A stretch of DNA of 64,000 bases from Olsenella sp. oral taxon 807 (GCF_001189515.2 NZ_CP012069.2:2294001-2358000), one strand, 5' to 3'. Shown: positions 17,768-26,421, counted from the stretch's first letter. Made by a program: numbers and translations. The notes: generated by a model from the sequence alone, not told the origin.

Positions 17768-18130
17768 AGAGTTACGGAAAGACACATCCTGTAGCTGGCG
17801 TCTCACGGAAAAGCGCATCCTGCAGGCGACGTCTCACGGAAAAGCGCATCCTGCAGCCCGCCGATTGGGCAAAGTGCGCTTTTCCGTGAGGTAGTGGGTA
17901 CAGAGTGCGTCTTTCCGTGAGGGAGCCGGCACAGACTGCGCCTTTCCGTGAGGCGGCCCGACGTTTGCCCAGGTGAGGAAAAGCACACTCTACGGAAAAG
18001 CGCATTCTGCAGCCGGCGTCTCACAGAAAAGCGCATTCTGCAGCCGGCGTCTCACAGAAAAGCGCATTCTGCGAGCGCGGCGTCACCAAAAGGCGCACTC
18101 TGCACCTGCTGCGTGACGGAAACCCTCTGT
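17768..18130. repeat. Repeat cluster 2: 31-bp-spaced copies of cggaaaagcgcattctg
   Basis: About ten copies of the core found at 2.4-2.9 kb. The left three point one way, the next three are inverted (cgcttttccgtgag), and the right four again point the first way. In the best run the repeated unit (cacagaaaagcgcattctgc plus about 11 more bases) recurs exactly every 31 bp. A segment beginning gtttgcccaggtgagg is shared with cluster 1 over roughly 48 bp with few changes. It fills most of the gap between purL and the next gene; no ORF here is credible. Confidence 0.85.
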
Positions 18131-18354
18131 GAGACCACCGTCGGCATGACGATGCCTTGCGTCTTTGCTACGATGTTGCCGGCACGGTAGCGCGTTGAAC
18201 AGAGACGCGGGGACACCTGGCATGACAGCGCGATAGACGAGGAGGCTGGCCATGCCGACAGTGATCCAGCAGGTGGTCTAGCAGAGAGCTGCGTAAAAAG
18301 AAGGCGCGGAAGCACGAAAGACCCCCGACGGAGGGCCTCACGACAGGAGCGCAC

Positions 18355-18858
18355 ATGGCAAGAAAAAGCAAAGGGGGCAAGGGCAGGGTTGACGTCAAGG
18401 GAGAACTCGTCCTCACGGCCCTTATGTTCGCGGGCATCTTCCTGATAGCTTTTGCCCTCAGGACATTCTTGCATCTAGGGGACATCTATGCACCCGTCTT
18501 CACCGCGATCATCGCGGGCATCATCATCTTCTTCCTGTACCGCCAGTCCCAGCGCCAGCGTTGGGAGCGCGAGAACGCGGACGCCGAGAGGACCGTGAAT
18601 CCCATCATCGAGCGCTACGCGAAACATCGCGACGCACGTCGCCTCGTGCATGACTTTGACGCCTGGGACCAAGACGCGCACGAGGCGGACCTCAGGCTCC
18701 AGTTCCTGCAGGTAGCCATCGAGGCACTCATAAGTGATGGCCATAGGCGCAAGGCTCGCTCCCTGCTCGACAAGATGGGGCGCATCGCCGCCGATACCGG
18801 CAACGATCAGGCCTTTGCCTCATACAAAGCCAGCATAGATGCACGACTCGACGGATGA
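18355..18858 (+). CDS. Small membrane protein of unknown function
   Basis: Protein of 167 residues that I do not recognise. A Lys/Gly/Arg-rich N-terminus (1-17) is followed by two hydrophobic helices (about 18-38 and 43-60) and a soluble C-terminal part rich in charged residues and helix-formers (QSQRQRWEREN onward). The likely topology is two membrane passes with a cytoplasmic tail. A GGAGCGCAC stretch precedes the ATG. Its last two codons lie in the first unit of a 17-bp tandem repeat, so the stop codon is part of the repeat. Confidence 0.6.
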   Translation: MARKSKGGKGRVDVKGELVLTALMFAGIFLIAFALRTFLHLGDIYAPVFTAIIAGIIIFFLYRQSQRQRWERENADAERTVNPIIERYAKHRDARRLVHDFDAWDQDAHEADLRLQFLQVAIEALISDGHRRKARSLLDKMGRIAADTGNDQAFASYKASIDARLDG

Positions 18859-18919
18859 GGCCGTCCGCCGGATGAGGCCGTCCGCCGGATGAGGCCGTCT
18901 GACGGATGAGGCCGTCTAC
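18852..18919. repeat. Four tandem 17-bp units, each a small hairpin
   Basis: Four units of cggatgaggccgtccgc or close variants, head to tail, beginning at the last codons of the upstream gene. Each unit contains acgg...ccgt arms around atgagg, so the transcript can form four small hairpins in a row. They may protect the mRNA end or act as an attenuator, but no T-run follows. Confidence 0.8.
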
Positions 18920-18937
18920 TCACTCAGGGAATGCCAC

Positions 18938-18966
18938 TTGACAGGGCAAGGGCCAATCATCATCAT
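18938..18966 (+). promoter_or_regulatory. Candidate promoter of the rib biosynthesis operon
   Basis: A perfect -35 TTGACA at 18938-18943 is followed after about 17 bases by a weak -10-like catcat near 18961. It lies just upstream of the FMN aptamer, as expected for a riboswitch transcript. Confidence 0.45.
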
Positions 18967-18987
18967 GTGCACCAGTCAAAGAGACAT

Positions 18988-19094
18988 CTTCAGGGCGGGG
19001 TGCGATTCCCCACCGGCGGTTACAGCCCGCGAGCTCCCAAACGAGCCGATCCGATGGAACCTCGGAGCCGACAGTATAGTCTGGATGGAAGAAG
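18988..19094 (+). promoter_or_regulatory. FMN riboswitch (RFN element) controlling riboflavin synthesis
   Basis: RFN consensus blocks cagggcggggtgcgattccc, caccggcggtta, agcccgcgagc, gatccgatggaacctcgg and tagtctggatggaagaag are present. The variable stem is much shorter than in the ribU aptamer. An intrinsic terminator lies about 40 bases downstream and ribD starts beyond it, so this copy probably works by premature termination when FMN is bound. Confidence 0.95.
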
Positions 19095-19130
19095 ATGCAT
19101 GCCCGGCCACATGGTCGAGGTGCGCGCTTG

Positions 19131-19163
19131 CCCTGGATCGAAGACGCGATCCAGGATTTTTTG
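19131..19163 (+). terminator. Intrinsic terminator of the FMN riboswitch expression platform
   Basis: Inverted repeat cctggatcg / cgatccagg with an aagacg loop is followed directly by attttttg. This is a textbook hairpin plus T-run placed between aptamer and ribD, the expected off-switch. Confidence 0.88.
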
Positions 19164-19261
19164 TTGGCAGGACAGCTGCCTTGTCCAGACGCCCCAAGAT
19201 GCGGACGCGAAGCATCAGTCATTAGTCAGACGGCTGAGACAACCGGAGGAAAGAGGCAGAT

Positions 19262-20383
19262 ATGTCCGACGAGGCCTACATGGCACGTGCCCTTAGGCTC
19301 GCGGCGCTCGGTCGTGGATGGACCAACCCCAATCCCATGGTAGGCGCAGTCATCGTATCTGGCACGCATGTGCTGGCAGAAGGCTACCACCACCGATATG
19401 GCGACCTGCATGCCGAACGCGACGCCCTCAAGAATGCGATGCGAAAGGGCTTGGACGTGTGCGGCGCCACCATGTATGTGACGCTCGAGCCCTGCTGCCA
19501 CTTTGGCAGGCAGCCCCCCTGCACCGACGCCATCATCGAGGCGGGAATCACGCGGGTGGTCATTGGCTCTTCTGACCCTAACCCCAAGGTGGCGGGACAG
19601 GGGATAGGGATTCTGCGCGAGGCCGGCATCGAGGTGAGCGAAGGCGTGTTGGCCGATAAGTGCCTCGCCCTCAACGAGGCATTCCTCACGTACATCCAAA
19701 CAGGACGTCCCCTGGTCACCATGAAGTACGCCATGACCATCGACGGGAAGATTGCCTGCGTAACGGGCGAGTCGCGCTGGATCACAGGCGAGGGTGCCCG
19801 TCGGCACGTGCACGAGCAACGTCACGCGGCAGCCGCCATCATGGTGGGCGTGGGAACGGTCATCACTGACAACCCTCAGCTCACATCCCGCATCGAAGGC
19901 GGCAATGATCCCGTGCGCATCGTTTGCGACACCCACCTGCGCACACCTCTCGATGCCCGTGTCGTCACCAGTGCACGCCGCGTCCCCACTCTGATAGCCA
20001 CCTGCGAGAGCGACCCAGACAAGCACAGGCCCTTTACTGCTGCGGGGTGCCAGATAGCCACCCTCCCGAACAGGAACGGCCATGTCGATCTTGTCTCCCT
20101 GGTTGATGAGCTCGGGAACCGGAACCTCGACAGCCTCATCATTGAGGGCGGCGCAACGCTCAATTGGTCTGCGCTGCAAGCGGGCATCGTCGATAAGGTC
20201 CAGGCCTACATCGCGCCAAAGATCTTTGGCGGAATGCTGGCACAAGGACCCGTTGGGGGTCCGGGTTTCACGACCCCGGCTGACGCTATCGAACTCACCG
20301 ACGTACGCTTGACCCGAATCGGTGACGACCATCTGATAGAGGGGAGGATTCTCCCATGTTCACGGGAATCGTCGAAGAGGTAG
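19262..20383 (+). CDS. ribD: Bifunctional diaminohydroxyphosphoribosylaminopyrimidine deaminase / 5-amino-6-(5-phosphoribosylamino)uracil reductase
   Basis: Two-domain enzyme of 373 residues for the deamination and NADPH-dependent ribosyl reduction steps after GTP ring opening. The N-terminal cytidine-deaminase-like domain has zinc ligands His50 (HAE), Cys78 and Cys87 (PCCHFGRQPPC) and the NPNPMVGAVIV start motif. The C-terminal reductase domain (about 150-370) includes MKYAMTIDGKIA, SRWITGEGAR, GVGTVITDNPQLT and IEGGATLNWS. It is first in ribD-ribE-ribBA-ribH and overlaps ribE by 28 bp. Confidence 0.97.
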   Translation: MSDEAYMARALRLAALGRGWTNPNPMVGAVIVSGTHVLAEGYHHRYGDLHAERDALKNAMRKGLDVCGATMYVTLEPCCHFGRQPPCTDAIIEAGITRVVIGSSDPNPKVAGQGIGILREAGIEVSEGVLADKCLALNEAFLTYIQTGRPLVTMKYAMTIDGKIACVTGESRWITGEGARRHVHEQRHAAAAIMVGVGTVITDNPQLTSRIEGGNDPVRIVCDTHLRTPLDARVVTSARRVPTLIATCESDPDKHRPFTAAGCQIATLPNRNGHVDLVSLVDELGNRNLDSLIIEGGATLNWSALQAGIVDKVQAYIAPKIFGGMLAQGPVGGPGFTTPADAIELTDVRLTRIGDDHLIEGRILPCSRESSKR

Positions 20384-21009
20384 GAACCATCGCACGAATC
20401 CAGGGCGGTGCCCACTCCTCTACACTGGAGGTGTGCGCCCGTACCGTATGGGAAGACACGCACGTCGGTGACAGCATCTGCACATCCGGCGTATGCCTGA
20501 CGGTCACCTCCCTCACACAGCGGGGCTTCACGGCCGACGTGATGCACGAGACGCTCAGCCGCAGCACGCTGGGTGGCCTCTCGGTGGGCGACAAGGTCAA
20601 CCTAGAGCGAGCGATGGCTGTGGGCGAAAGATTTGGGGGGCATATCGTCTCAGGGCATATCGACGGCACGGGAACGGTTGAGCACATTACGCGCGACGGT
20701 ACTGCCATCTGGTACGAGATCGAAACGACACCGGGCATTCTGCGCCTTATCATCGAGAAGGGCTCGATCGCCCTCGATGGCATCAGCCTCACTGTCGCGC
20801 GTGTCGATGACGCCACCAACACGTTCTCGGTGAGCACCATCCCCCATACCACCACGCACACCACCCTTACCGACACGCAGGTGGGCGATGCGGTGAACCT
20901 GGAGAACGACATCGTGGGGAAGTACATTGAACGCCTGATGAGAGCCGGTAATTCTGCCGCAACGCCACAGGGCATCACGATGGACTTTCTCCTGGAGAAC
21001 GGATTCTAG
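20356..21009 (+). CDS. ribE: Riboflavin synthase (alpha subunit type)
   Basis: Enzyme of 217 residues that dismutates two 6,7-dimethyl-8-ribityllumazine molecules into riboflavin. It starts with the invariant MFTGIVEE and consists of two similar beta-barrel lumazine-binding halves, each with a conserved block ([14 protein letters not shown] at about 40 and [13 protein letters not shown] at about 137). The start lies 28 bp inside the ribD end, implying coupled translation. Gene names for this family vary (ribE, ribC or ribB by species). Confidence 0.97.
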   Translation: MFTGIVEEVGTIARIQGGAHSSTLEVCARTVWEDTHVGDSICTSGVCLTVTSLTQRGFTADVMHETLSRSTLGGLSVGDKVNLERAMAVGERFGGHIVSGHIDGTGTVEHITRDGTAIWYEIETTPGILRLIIEKGSIALDGISLTVARVDDATNTFSVSTIPHTTTHTTLTDTQVGDAVNLENDIVGKYIERLMRAGNSAATPQGITMDFLLENGF

Positions 21010-21037
21010 ACACGAAGGCGCTGATGGAGGAGAGACA

Positions 21038-22246
21038 ATGGTCAACGAAAGAAGAGCGGGGTACAACCTCATCCCCGAAGCCCTCGAGGCGCTCAGGGCG
21101 GGCAGAGTGATCCTCTGCATCGACGATCCGGACCGCGAGAACGAAGGCGATTTCATCTGTGCCGCCGAGTTCGCCACCACCGAGAACGTCAACCTCATGG
21201 CAAGCGTTGCCAAGGGACTCATCTGCATGCCCATGAGCGAGGAGTACGTGCGGCGCCTGAGGCTACCGCAAATGGTGAACAACAACACGGATAACCATGA
21301 GACGGCCTTTACCGTCTCTATTGACCACATCGACACCACCACGGGTATCTCGGCCGAGGAACGGGGCTACACGGCGCGCAAGTGCACCGAAGAGGGTACC
21401 CAGCCCGAAGACTTCCGCCGCCCTGGGCACATGTTCCCCCTGCTGGCCAAGAGGCACGGCGTCCTGGTGCGCAATGGCCATACCGAGGCAACCGTCGACC
21501 TTCTACGCCTCGCAGGCCTGAAGCAGGTGGGACTCTGCTGTGAGGTCATGCGCGAGGATGGCACGATGATGCGCACCAGCGAGCTTTTGGCACTCGCGCA
21601 CGCGCATGACATGCCCGTCATCACCATCAAGGACCTGCAAGAATACCGTAAGTACCACGACAAGCTGGTAAGCTGCGAGGCAAGCCCATTGCTACCCACC
21701 TCCTACGGCGAGTTTCGTGCATGCGGTTATGTGAACGAGGTCAACGGCGAGCACCATGTCGCACTGGTAAAGGGCGACATCGGCGACGGTGAGGACGTGC
21801 TGGTACGCGTGCATTCCGAATGCCTGACCGGGGACGTGTTCGGGTCCCTGCGCTGCGATTGTGGCGACCAGCTGCACTCCGCCATGCGCCAGGTGGATGC
21901 TGCAGGACGTGGAATCGTGCTGTACATGCGCCAGGAGGGTCGCGGTATCGGCCTCATCAACAAGCTCAAGGCCTATGAGCTGCAGCAACAGGGCATGGAT
22001 ACCGTCGAGGCCAATCTGGCCCTAGGATTTGAGCCTGACGCACGCGAGTACTACATCGGAGCCCAGATCCTGCGCGACCTAGGCGTGAGGACCATGCGCC
22101 TGCTCACCAACAATCCCGACAAGGTCTATCAGCTTGAGGAGTTTGGCCTGCGCATCACCGAGCGCGTGCCCATCCAAGTGGACGCCAACGATTTCGACCG
22201 CACGTATCTGCGAACGAAGAGGGACAAGATGGGACACCTGCTCTAG
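21038..22246 (+). CDS. ribBA: Bifunctional 3,4-dihydroxy-2-butanone 4-phosphate synthase / GTP cyclohydrolase II
   Basis: Fusion of 402 residues supplying both precursors of the riboflavin ring. The DHBP synthase domain (about 10-205) has the acidic metal loop [19 protein letters not shown] and GHTEATVDL. The GTP cyclohydrolase II domain (about 210-402) has [20 protein letters not shown] with the three zinc cysteines, [11 protein letters not shown] and LTNNPDK. GAGGAGAGACA precedes the ATG. It is third in the operon, 28 bp after ribE. Confidence 0.97.
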   Translation: MVNERRAGYNLIPEALEALRAGRVILCIDDPDRENEGDFICAAEFATTENVNLMASVAKGLICMPMSEEYVRRLRLPQMVNNNTDNHETAFTVSIDHIDTTTGISAEERGYTARKCTEEGTQPEDFRRPGHMFPLLAKRHGVLVRNGHTEATVDLLRLAGLKQVGLCCEVMREDGTMMRTSELLALAHAHDMPVITIKDLQEYRKYHDKLVSCEASPLLPTSYGEFRACGYVNEVNGEHHVALVKGDIGDGEDVLVRVHSECLTGDVFGSLRCDCGDQLHSAMRQVDAAGRGIVLYMRQEGRGIGLINKLKAYELQQQGMDTVEANLALGFEPDAREYYIGAQILRDLGVRTMRLLTNNPDKVYQLEEFGLRITERVPIQVDANDFDRTYLRTKRDKMGHLL

Positions 22247-22281
22247 GCGCTCCCTCACGATCGTCGAGAAAGGAAGATGGC

Positions 22282-22749
22282 ATGACAAGCTATGAGGGAA
22301 GGCTCTATGCGGACGACATCAAGATTGGCATCGTGAACGCACGCTTCAATGAGTTCATCACATCGAAGCTCCTGAGCGGCGCGCTGGACGGCCTGGCGCG
22401 TCGTGGCGTCCCAGAGGACCAAGTAGACGTCGCCTGGGTGCCAGGCGCCTTCGAGATTCCCGTCATCGCCAGCCGCATGGCCCAATCGGGAAAATACGAC
22501 GCCATCATCTGCCTAGGTGCGGTCATACGTGGCGCGACCAGCCATTACGAGGCCGTGGTCAACGAGGTGTCCAAGGGAATCGCGCACATCGCCCTGTCGA
22601 CGGGCATCCCCGTGATGTTTGGCGTCCTCACCACCGAGAGCATCGAGCAGGCCATCGAGCGCGCCGGATCCAAGGCGGGCAACAAGGGCTCCGAGTGCGC
22701 CGAGGGTGCCATCGAGATGGTAAACCTCATCCGCAGCATGGGCATTTAG
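22282..22749 (+). CDS. ribH: 6,7-dimethyl-8-ribityllumazine synthase
   Basis: Enzyme of 155 residues joining the two riboflavin precursors into lumazine; the family forms pentamers or 60-mer shells. It shows [13 protein letters not shown], the VPGAFEIPV motif, [15 protein letters not shown] with the catalytic histidine region, and [20 protein letters not shown]. The start has GAGAAAGGAAG upstream. It is the last gene of the rib operon, so the host makes riboflavin and also imports it with RibU. Confidence 0.97.
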   Translation: MTSYEGRLYADDIKIGIVNARFNEFITSKLLSGALDGLARRGVPEDQVDVAWVPGAFEIPVIASRMAQSGKYDAIICLGAVIRGATSHYEAVVNEVSKGIAHIALSTGIPVMFGVLTTESIEQAIERAGSKAGNKGSECAEGAIEMVNLIRSMGI

Positions 22750-22949
22750 ATGCTGTAATGCCGCCGAGGTACTGTAATGCCACCGTTGGCCTCGATGGGG
22801 CGTCGTGTGCATGGGCCCCACGGGACAGCCCTGCGACCCCCCGCCAGCAGTAGCCGTGCAGAGCTGACGTCCCAAGGTCATCGCTTGGCTGCCATGCGGC
22901 GGAAAGGAGACATGCGCGATGGGCTCGGTCTGAGGTGATGCGAGCATCG

Positions 22950-23819
22950 CTACTCCCCCATCAGTCGCGCCCGATCCTCCTCGAGCTCCCTCTTGGCCGC
23001 CGCAAGAAGCGTCGGGTAGCGCGGGTCCATCTGCCTGAGCACGTCCACGATGGCCTCGCTCACGAGCCAGCGCGCAAGCCACTTCTGGTCTGCGGGTATG
23101 ACGTGCCAGGGAGCGTGTCTGGTGGAGGTCGCGTTTATGGCCTGCTCGTAGGCGTCCATGTAGCTGGACCAGAGCTTGCGCTCCTCGACGTCGGCCGCCG
23201 AGAACTTCCAGTTCTTTCTCTCGTTGTCGATGCGCGCGAGGAAGCGCCGTCTCTGCTCGTCCTTGCTCACGTTGAGGAAGACCTTGAGCACGCGGTAGCC
23301 ATTCTCGTACAGGTACTCCTCGAGGTCGCGTATCTGGCGGTAGCGTCTGCCAAAGAACTCGTCCTCCGAGCAGTGCAGGCAGCGTCTGGGTAAGCTGTAG
23401 TCCCTCCAGAGCCCGTGCACGCGCACGATCAGCACGTCCTCGTAGTACGAGCGATTGAAGAGTCCGATGGTACCACGCGGCGGAAGCTGCGTGATCGCAC
23501 GCCACAGATAGTCGTGCGCAAGCTCCAGGTGACTCGGCTGCTTGAAGCTGTGGACCATGACACCCTGCGGGTTCACGCCACTCATCACGTGCTTGATCGT
23601 GGAGTCCTTTCCCGCAGCGTCCATCGCCTGGAGCAGGATGACGAGGCCCTCCCTGCCGTCAGCATAGAGCCTATCCTGCAGCTCTCCCATGAGCCTGGTG
23701 TTCGTAGCGGTAAGCTGCGCGTATACGGCGCGCTCTCCCTCATCGGCCTCGACCGACGTCACGGCATTCGCCATCAAGAAGCGCTCGCTGCCGTCAAATT
23801 GAAAGTCTCTGATATTCAT
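22950..23819 (-). CDS. ppk2: Polyphosphate kinase 2 family protein
   Basis: Nucleotide kinase of 289 residues that uses polyphosphate to phosphorylate nucleotides. P-loop MDAAGKDSTIKHVMSG, GVMVHSFKQPSHLE, Walker-B-like GLFNRSYYEDVLIVRVHG and the lid region with FLNVSKDEQRRRFLARI are all present. I start at the ATG at 23819, preceded by GAGGAGTGGAAC. The same frame remains open upstream through a 15-bp tandem repeat encoding Arg-rich units, but that lacks family resemblance. A second, out-of-frame small ORF covers that repeat and overlaps this start. Confidence 0.9.
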   Translation of the reverse strand: MNIRDFQFDGSERFLMANAVTSVEADEGERAVYAQLTATNTRLMGELQDRLYADGREGLVILLQAMDAAGKDSTIKHVMSGVNPQGVMVHSFKQPSHLELAHDYLWRAITQLPPRGTIGLFNRSYYEDVLIVRVHGLWRDYSLPRRCLHCSEDEFFGRRYRQIRDLEEYLYENGYRVLKVFLNVSKDEQRRRFLARIDNERKNWKFSAADVEERKLWSSYMDAYEQAINATSTRHAPWHVIPADQKWLARWLVSEAIVDVLRQMDPRYPTLLAAAKRELEEDRARLMGE

Positions 23820-23934
23820 GTTCCACTCCTCGATCGTCCCTCTCGTGCATCGCCGCAGCCTCTGCCGCACTCGCCTCTGCCGCACTCGCCTCTGCCGCAC
23901 TCGCCTCTGCCGCACTCGCCTCTGCCGCACTCAT
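23794..23934 (-). CDS. Possible 46-residue leader peptide with SAAEA repeats overlapping ppk2
   Basis: ATG at 23934 follows a good ribosome site (AAAGGTGGATAATC). It opens a frame reading M, five copies of SAAEA, then AAMHERDDRGVEHEYQRLSI and a TGA inside the ppk2 coding region, 26 bp past the ppk2 start, in another frame. The repeats come from five 15-bp tandem units at about 23,859-23,933. It may be a translated leader coupling to ppk2, or a chance ORF in repeat DNA. No homolog is recognised. Confidence 0.35.
   Translation of the reverse strand: MSAAEASAAEASAAEASAAEASAAEAAAMHERDDRGVEHEYQRLSI
23859..23933. repeat. Five tandem 15-bp units (gcctctgccgcactc)
   Basis: Perfect or near-perfect head-to-tail copies directly upstream of ppk2. 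Read on the minus strand they encode Ser-Ala-Ala-Glu-Ala in one frame and Arg-Gln-Arg-Arg-Val in another. A unit length divisible by three keeps either frame open whatever the copy number. Confidence 0.85.
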
Positions 23935-23939
23935 GATTA

Positions 23940-24184
23940 TCCACCTTTCTGGGAGTCGGTTTTAAGGGACACACGGATTAAATCGGGCTGACCAGACGCA
24001 GAACTACCCTAAGCTGTGAAAGAGCGACCTGACAGCTCGCCTAACCTGGCTTGCCTGCCAAGGTCCCACCTGCAGCCGCTGCAGAGGTCATTGGGAGCAG
24101 CTGGCGGTACAACCGATACGCCCAAGAGGGCTCTCGGCACAGCGTACGCTGTCACGTAGCGGTGAACGCACGAGACTGCACGTT
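23940..24184. other. Intergenic stretch without a recognised gene
   Basis: No credible coding region. The stretch lies between divergent ppk2 and the sigma-factor gene, left of the 102-bp direct repeats. Frames here give only short Arg/Pro-rich translations. Any ppk2 promoter should be in the left part of this stretch, but I cannot assign boxes with confidence. Confidence 0.3.
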
Positions 24185-24462
24185 CAGGGCCAAGTGGCAG
24201 TGCCACTCACACTGCCACTCGACGTCGAGCGTACCAAGGCGGTACGTTCAGGGCCGAGTGGCAGTGCCACTTACACGGGGCGGTACGTTCGGGGCCGAGT
24301 GGCAGTGCCACTCACACTGCCACTCGATGGTGAGCGTACGGGGCAGTGCGTCTCACACTGCCACTCGACGTCGAGCGTACCAAGGCGGTACGCCCAGGGC
24401 CGAGTGGCAGTGCCACTTACACGGGGCGGTACGTTCGGGGCCGAGTGGCAGTGTGGGTCCGG
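24185..24462. repeat. 102-bp direct repeat with internal palindromes
   Basis: Positions 24206-24307 and 24352-24453 are the same over 102 bp except for two adjacent bases (tt against cc). Inside each copy are alternating complementary strings: gagtggcagtgccact is itself a palindrome, and actgccactcgacgtcgag can pair with neighbouring copies. gggccgagtggcag occurs about five times. The transcript would form long hairpins. No coding region is credible here. Confidence 0.85.
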
Positions 24463-24676
24463 GTAACCTTCGGGCCAACAGGCGCTGCGCTGATGCCAAG
24501 ACATGCCTCGAGCGAGCGGGCACAGACCTTGCCCAAGACGGTTCTTCCACGAGTAGCGGGAGGTCTTTTGACGGGAGGGTCTCTCGGCCGGTCAGACTGA
24601 TGTGTTCCGTATTCCTAATACTCCTAAGACGACATAACCCGAACCGAGGGACGAAAGACCGAAAAACAAATTGATG

Positions 24677-24706
24677 GGAACATTTCCCCCCTGTGCCGCA
24701 TGTTAT
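24677..24706 (+). promoter_or_regulatory. Candidate ECF-type promoter upstream of the sigma-factor gene
   Basis: GGAAC followed by ATTT at 24677-24685 matches the -35 motif favoured by many ECF sigma factors, with a weak downstream box near 24698-24706. It lies about 40 bp upstream of the sigma gene, which would fit autoregulation. Confidence 0.35.
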
Positions 24707-24724
24707 GGGTAGGGAGGTGGAAAG

Positions 24725-25243
24725 ATGCGACAACGCTCAGGGGAGTTCATGCAGACGGCCATGGACAGCTGGGGAGACATCGTATATCGCGTGGCGCTTT
24801 CGCAGACATGCTCTCACCAGGATGCTCAGGACGTCGCGCAGGACGTGTTCCTGCGACTGCTCACGAGCCCGGTAGAGTTTGAGGATGGCGAGCATCTGAA
24901 GGCGTGGCTCCTGCGGGCGACCATCAACCGCTGCCGTGAGCTGCATCGCTCGTGGTGGAAAAGACGGGTGCAGGGCGCAGGCGACGCCGAAGCCGAAGCC
25001 TTCGCAAACGCGTCCGCCTTAGCAGACAGCAGCCCCACGGAAGAGGCGGCGCTCAGGGCTGTTGAGCGCCACCCCATCTGGCAGGCATTGAGGAAGCTGC
25101 CCGACCAGCTGCGCGCCACAGTTACGCTCCACTACATCGAGGGGATCTCGTGCGCACAGATCGCTCGCATCATGGAATGCAGACCCGCGACCGTGCGGAC
25201 CCGCCTCAGACGGGCCCGCACGAAGCTGAGGGGATTGCTGTAA
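24725..25243 (+). CDS. ECF-type RNA polymerase sigma factor
   Basis: Protein of 172 residues with sigma region 2 at about 12-75 (SHQDAQDVAQDVFLRLL, then HLKAWLLRATINRCRELHR) and region 4 at about 115-170 (LPDQLRATVTLHYIEGISCAQIARIM and a helix-turn-helix ending RTRLRRARTKLRGLL). Region 3 is absent, as in ECF factors. AGGGAGGTGGAAAG precedes the ATG. The next gene, 29 bp downstream, has one membrane helix after a short cytoplasmic N-terminus and is the probable anti-sigma factor. Confidence 0.92.
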   Translation: MRQRSGEFMQTAMDSWGDIVYRVALSQTCSHQDAQDVAQDVFLRLLTSPVEFEDGEHLKAWLLRATINRCRELHRSWWKRRVQGAGDAEAEAFANASALADSSPTEEAALRAVERHPIWQALRKLPDQLRATVTLHYIEGISCAQIARIMECRPATVRTRLRRARTKLRGLL

Positions 25244-25272
25244 GTGCAACGCGACAGGAGAAGGGAGAGATC

Positions 25273-26325
25273 ATGGATGAAAGGCGGACAGTCGACGAGC
25301 TGAGGTCCCTCATGCGACAGGTTCACCTACCAGGGGCCGTAAGGGAGAACGTACTACTCGAGGCTGCACACCCAGACGTGGCCGAGCCCACAGGCGCGAG
25401 CACCAAGAGACGGCAGCTGATCACCCGCCGCTCGGCGTTGCGTCTTGGTCTTGCCGCAGCGAGCGTTGCCGCAACGTTCGTGGGACTGTCGATGCATGGC
25501 GTACCACACAAAGGAGAGCAAGCCCCCAAGGAGGCGGGGAGTGGCTCGTTTGTCCTGGTGGCATATGCCGAGGGAACCAGACAGGACGATGAGGTCATAC
25601 TGTCGGTAGATGACTTCGGGACCAAGAGCAGCAGCTGGAGCGAAGGTGACAAGGGCAGCTTGGGAGTGAGTCGCTCACTCTCCCTAAACTGCACGGGAAA
25701 TGCCATCAAGAAGCTCGCCTACTCGCTCGAGGGTGCGTTTGCCTATCTGCCACAGGACGACGAGACAAGTCGGAGCTACGTCTTCTTTGACGCCATAGTA
25801 AAAGGCCCCCTCCACGAGTATGGTGGAACAGACGCAGGCAGCTCATGCACCAACTTCACGCTTGCCTACGACCAGCTGGCACAGGACAAAGAGAGCTTCG
25901 GTCGAAGCGTGAGGGCCCACTTTCCCGCATCGGCTGAGCTGACATCCGCCCTTCAGTCCCTTAAGCAGTACAACCCGACTCGTGAGGACAGTCGCAGCCC
26001 CGATGCGATCCGTGCGTATTGCGAGGCAAATCGCACGGTGGCGCTCTACTCCGAGAAGACCTATGCGGAGCTGCTCTCACAGACGCCCCTCGTGATCACG
26101 GCGACCTTCGAGGACGACTCCACCAAGACGAAGCGCTATGTCATAGCACCAATCGCTGACTTCGAGAGAGTCTATGGCGACTGGCTTGAGCGTCTCACAG
26201 AACTCGAGGTCAAAATGGAGCTTGGCTCCGATAATGACCAGGTGGCCCGCGACGAGGCCGAGGCTCGCTACGTTGAGCAGCTCTCTGCGCAACCGCAGCT
26301 CTACACCATACGCGAAGAAGCATGA
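25273..26325 (+). CDS. Probable membrane anti-sigma factor or sigma-operon partner
   Basis: Protein of 350 residues. An N-terminal helical part (1-55, MDERRTVDELRSLMRQVHLP onward) precedes a Arg-rich stretch, one hydrophobic helix (LRLGLAAASVAATFVGLSMH, about 58-77) and a large outer domain of about 270 residues that I do not recognise. A zinc-binding HxxxCxxC anti-sigma motif is not seen. Position right after an ECF sigma gene and the topology suggest it holds the sigma factor at the membrane. Start at ATG 25273 has AAGGGAGAGATC upstream; upstream in-frame sequence belongs to the sigma gene. Confidence 0.6.
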   Translation: MDERRTVDELRSLMRQVHLPGAVRENVLLEAAHPDVAEPTGASTKRRQLITRRSALRLGLAAASVAATFVGLSMHGVPHKGEQAPKEAGSGSFVLVAYAEGTRQDDEVILSVDDFGTKSSSWSEGDKGSLGVSRSLSLNCTGNAIKKLAYSLEGAFAYLPQDDETSRSYVFFDAIVKGPLHEYGGTDAGSSCTNFTLAYDQLAQDKESFGRSVRAHFPASAELTSALQSLKQYNPTREDSRSPDAIRAYCEANRTVALYSEKTYAELLSQTPLVITATFEDDSTKTKRYVIAPIADFERVYGDWLERLTELEVKMELGSDNDQVARDEAEARYVEQLSAQPQLYTIREEA

Positions 26326-26421
26326 GGCTTCTTGCCCGCGCACCCTAGCCTTTGGGTGCACGAGGACGGACCTCCAGCGGACCTCCACCATGCCCACACA
26401 CACCCTGCCGCACGGCTTGCG

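Noticed and set aside
24051-24674. 207-residue plus-strand ORF in the 102-bp repeat
   Set aside because: Encodes repeated segments only because the DNA repeats; it has no ribosome site and no non-repeat protein-like part.
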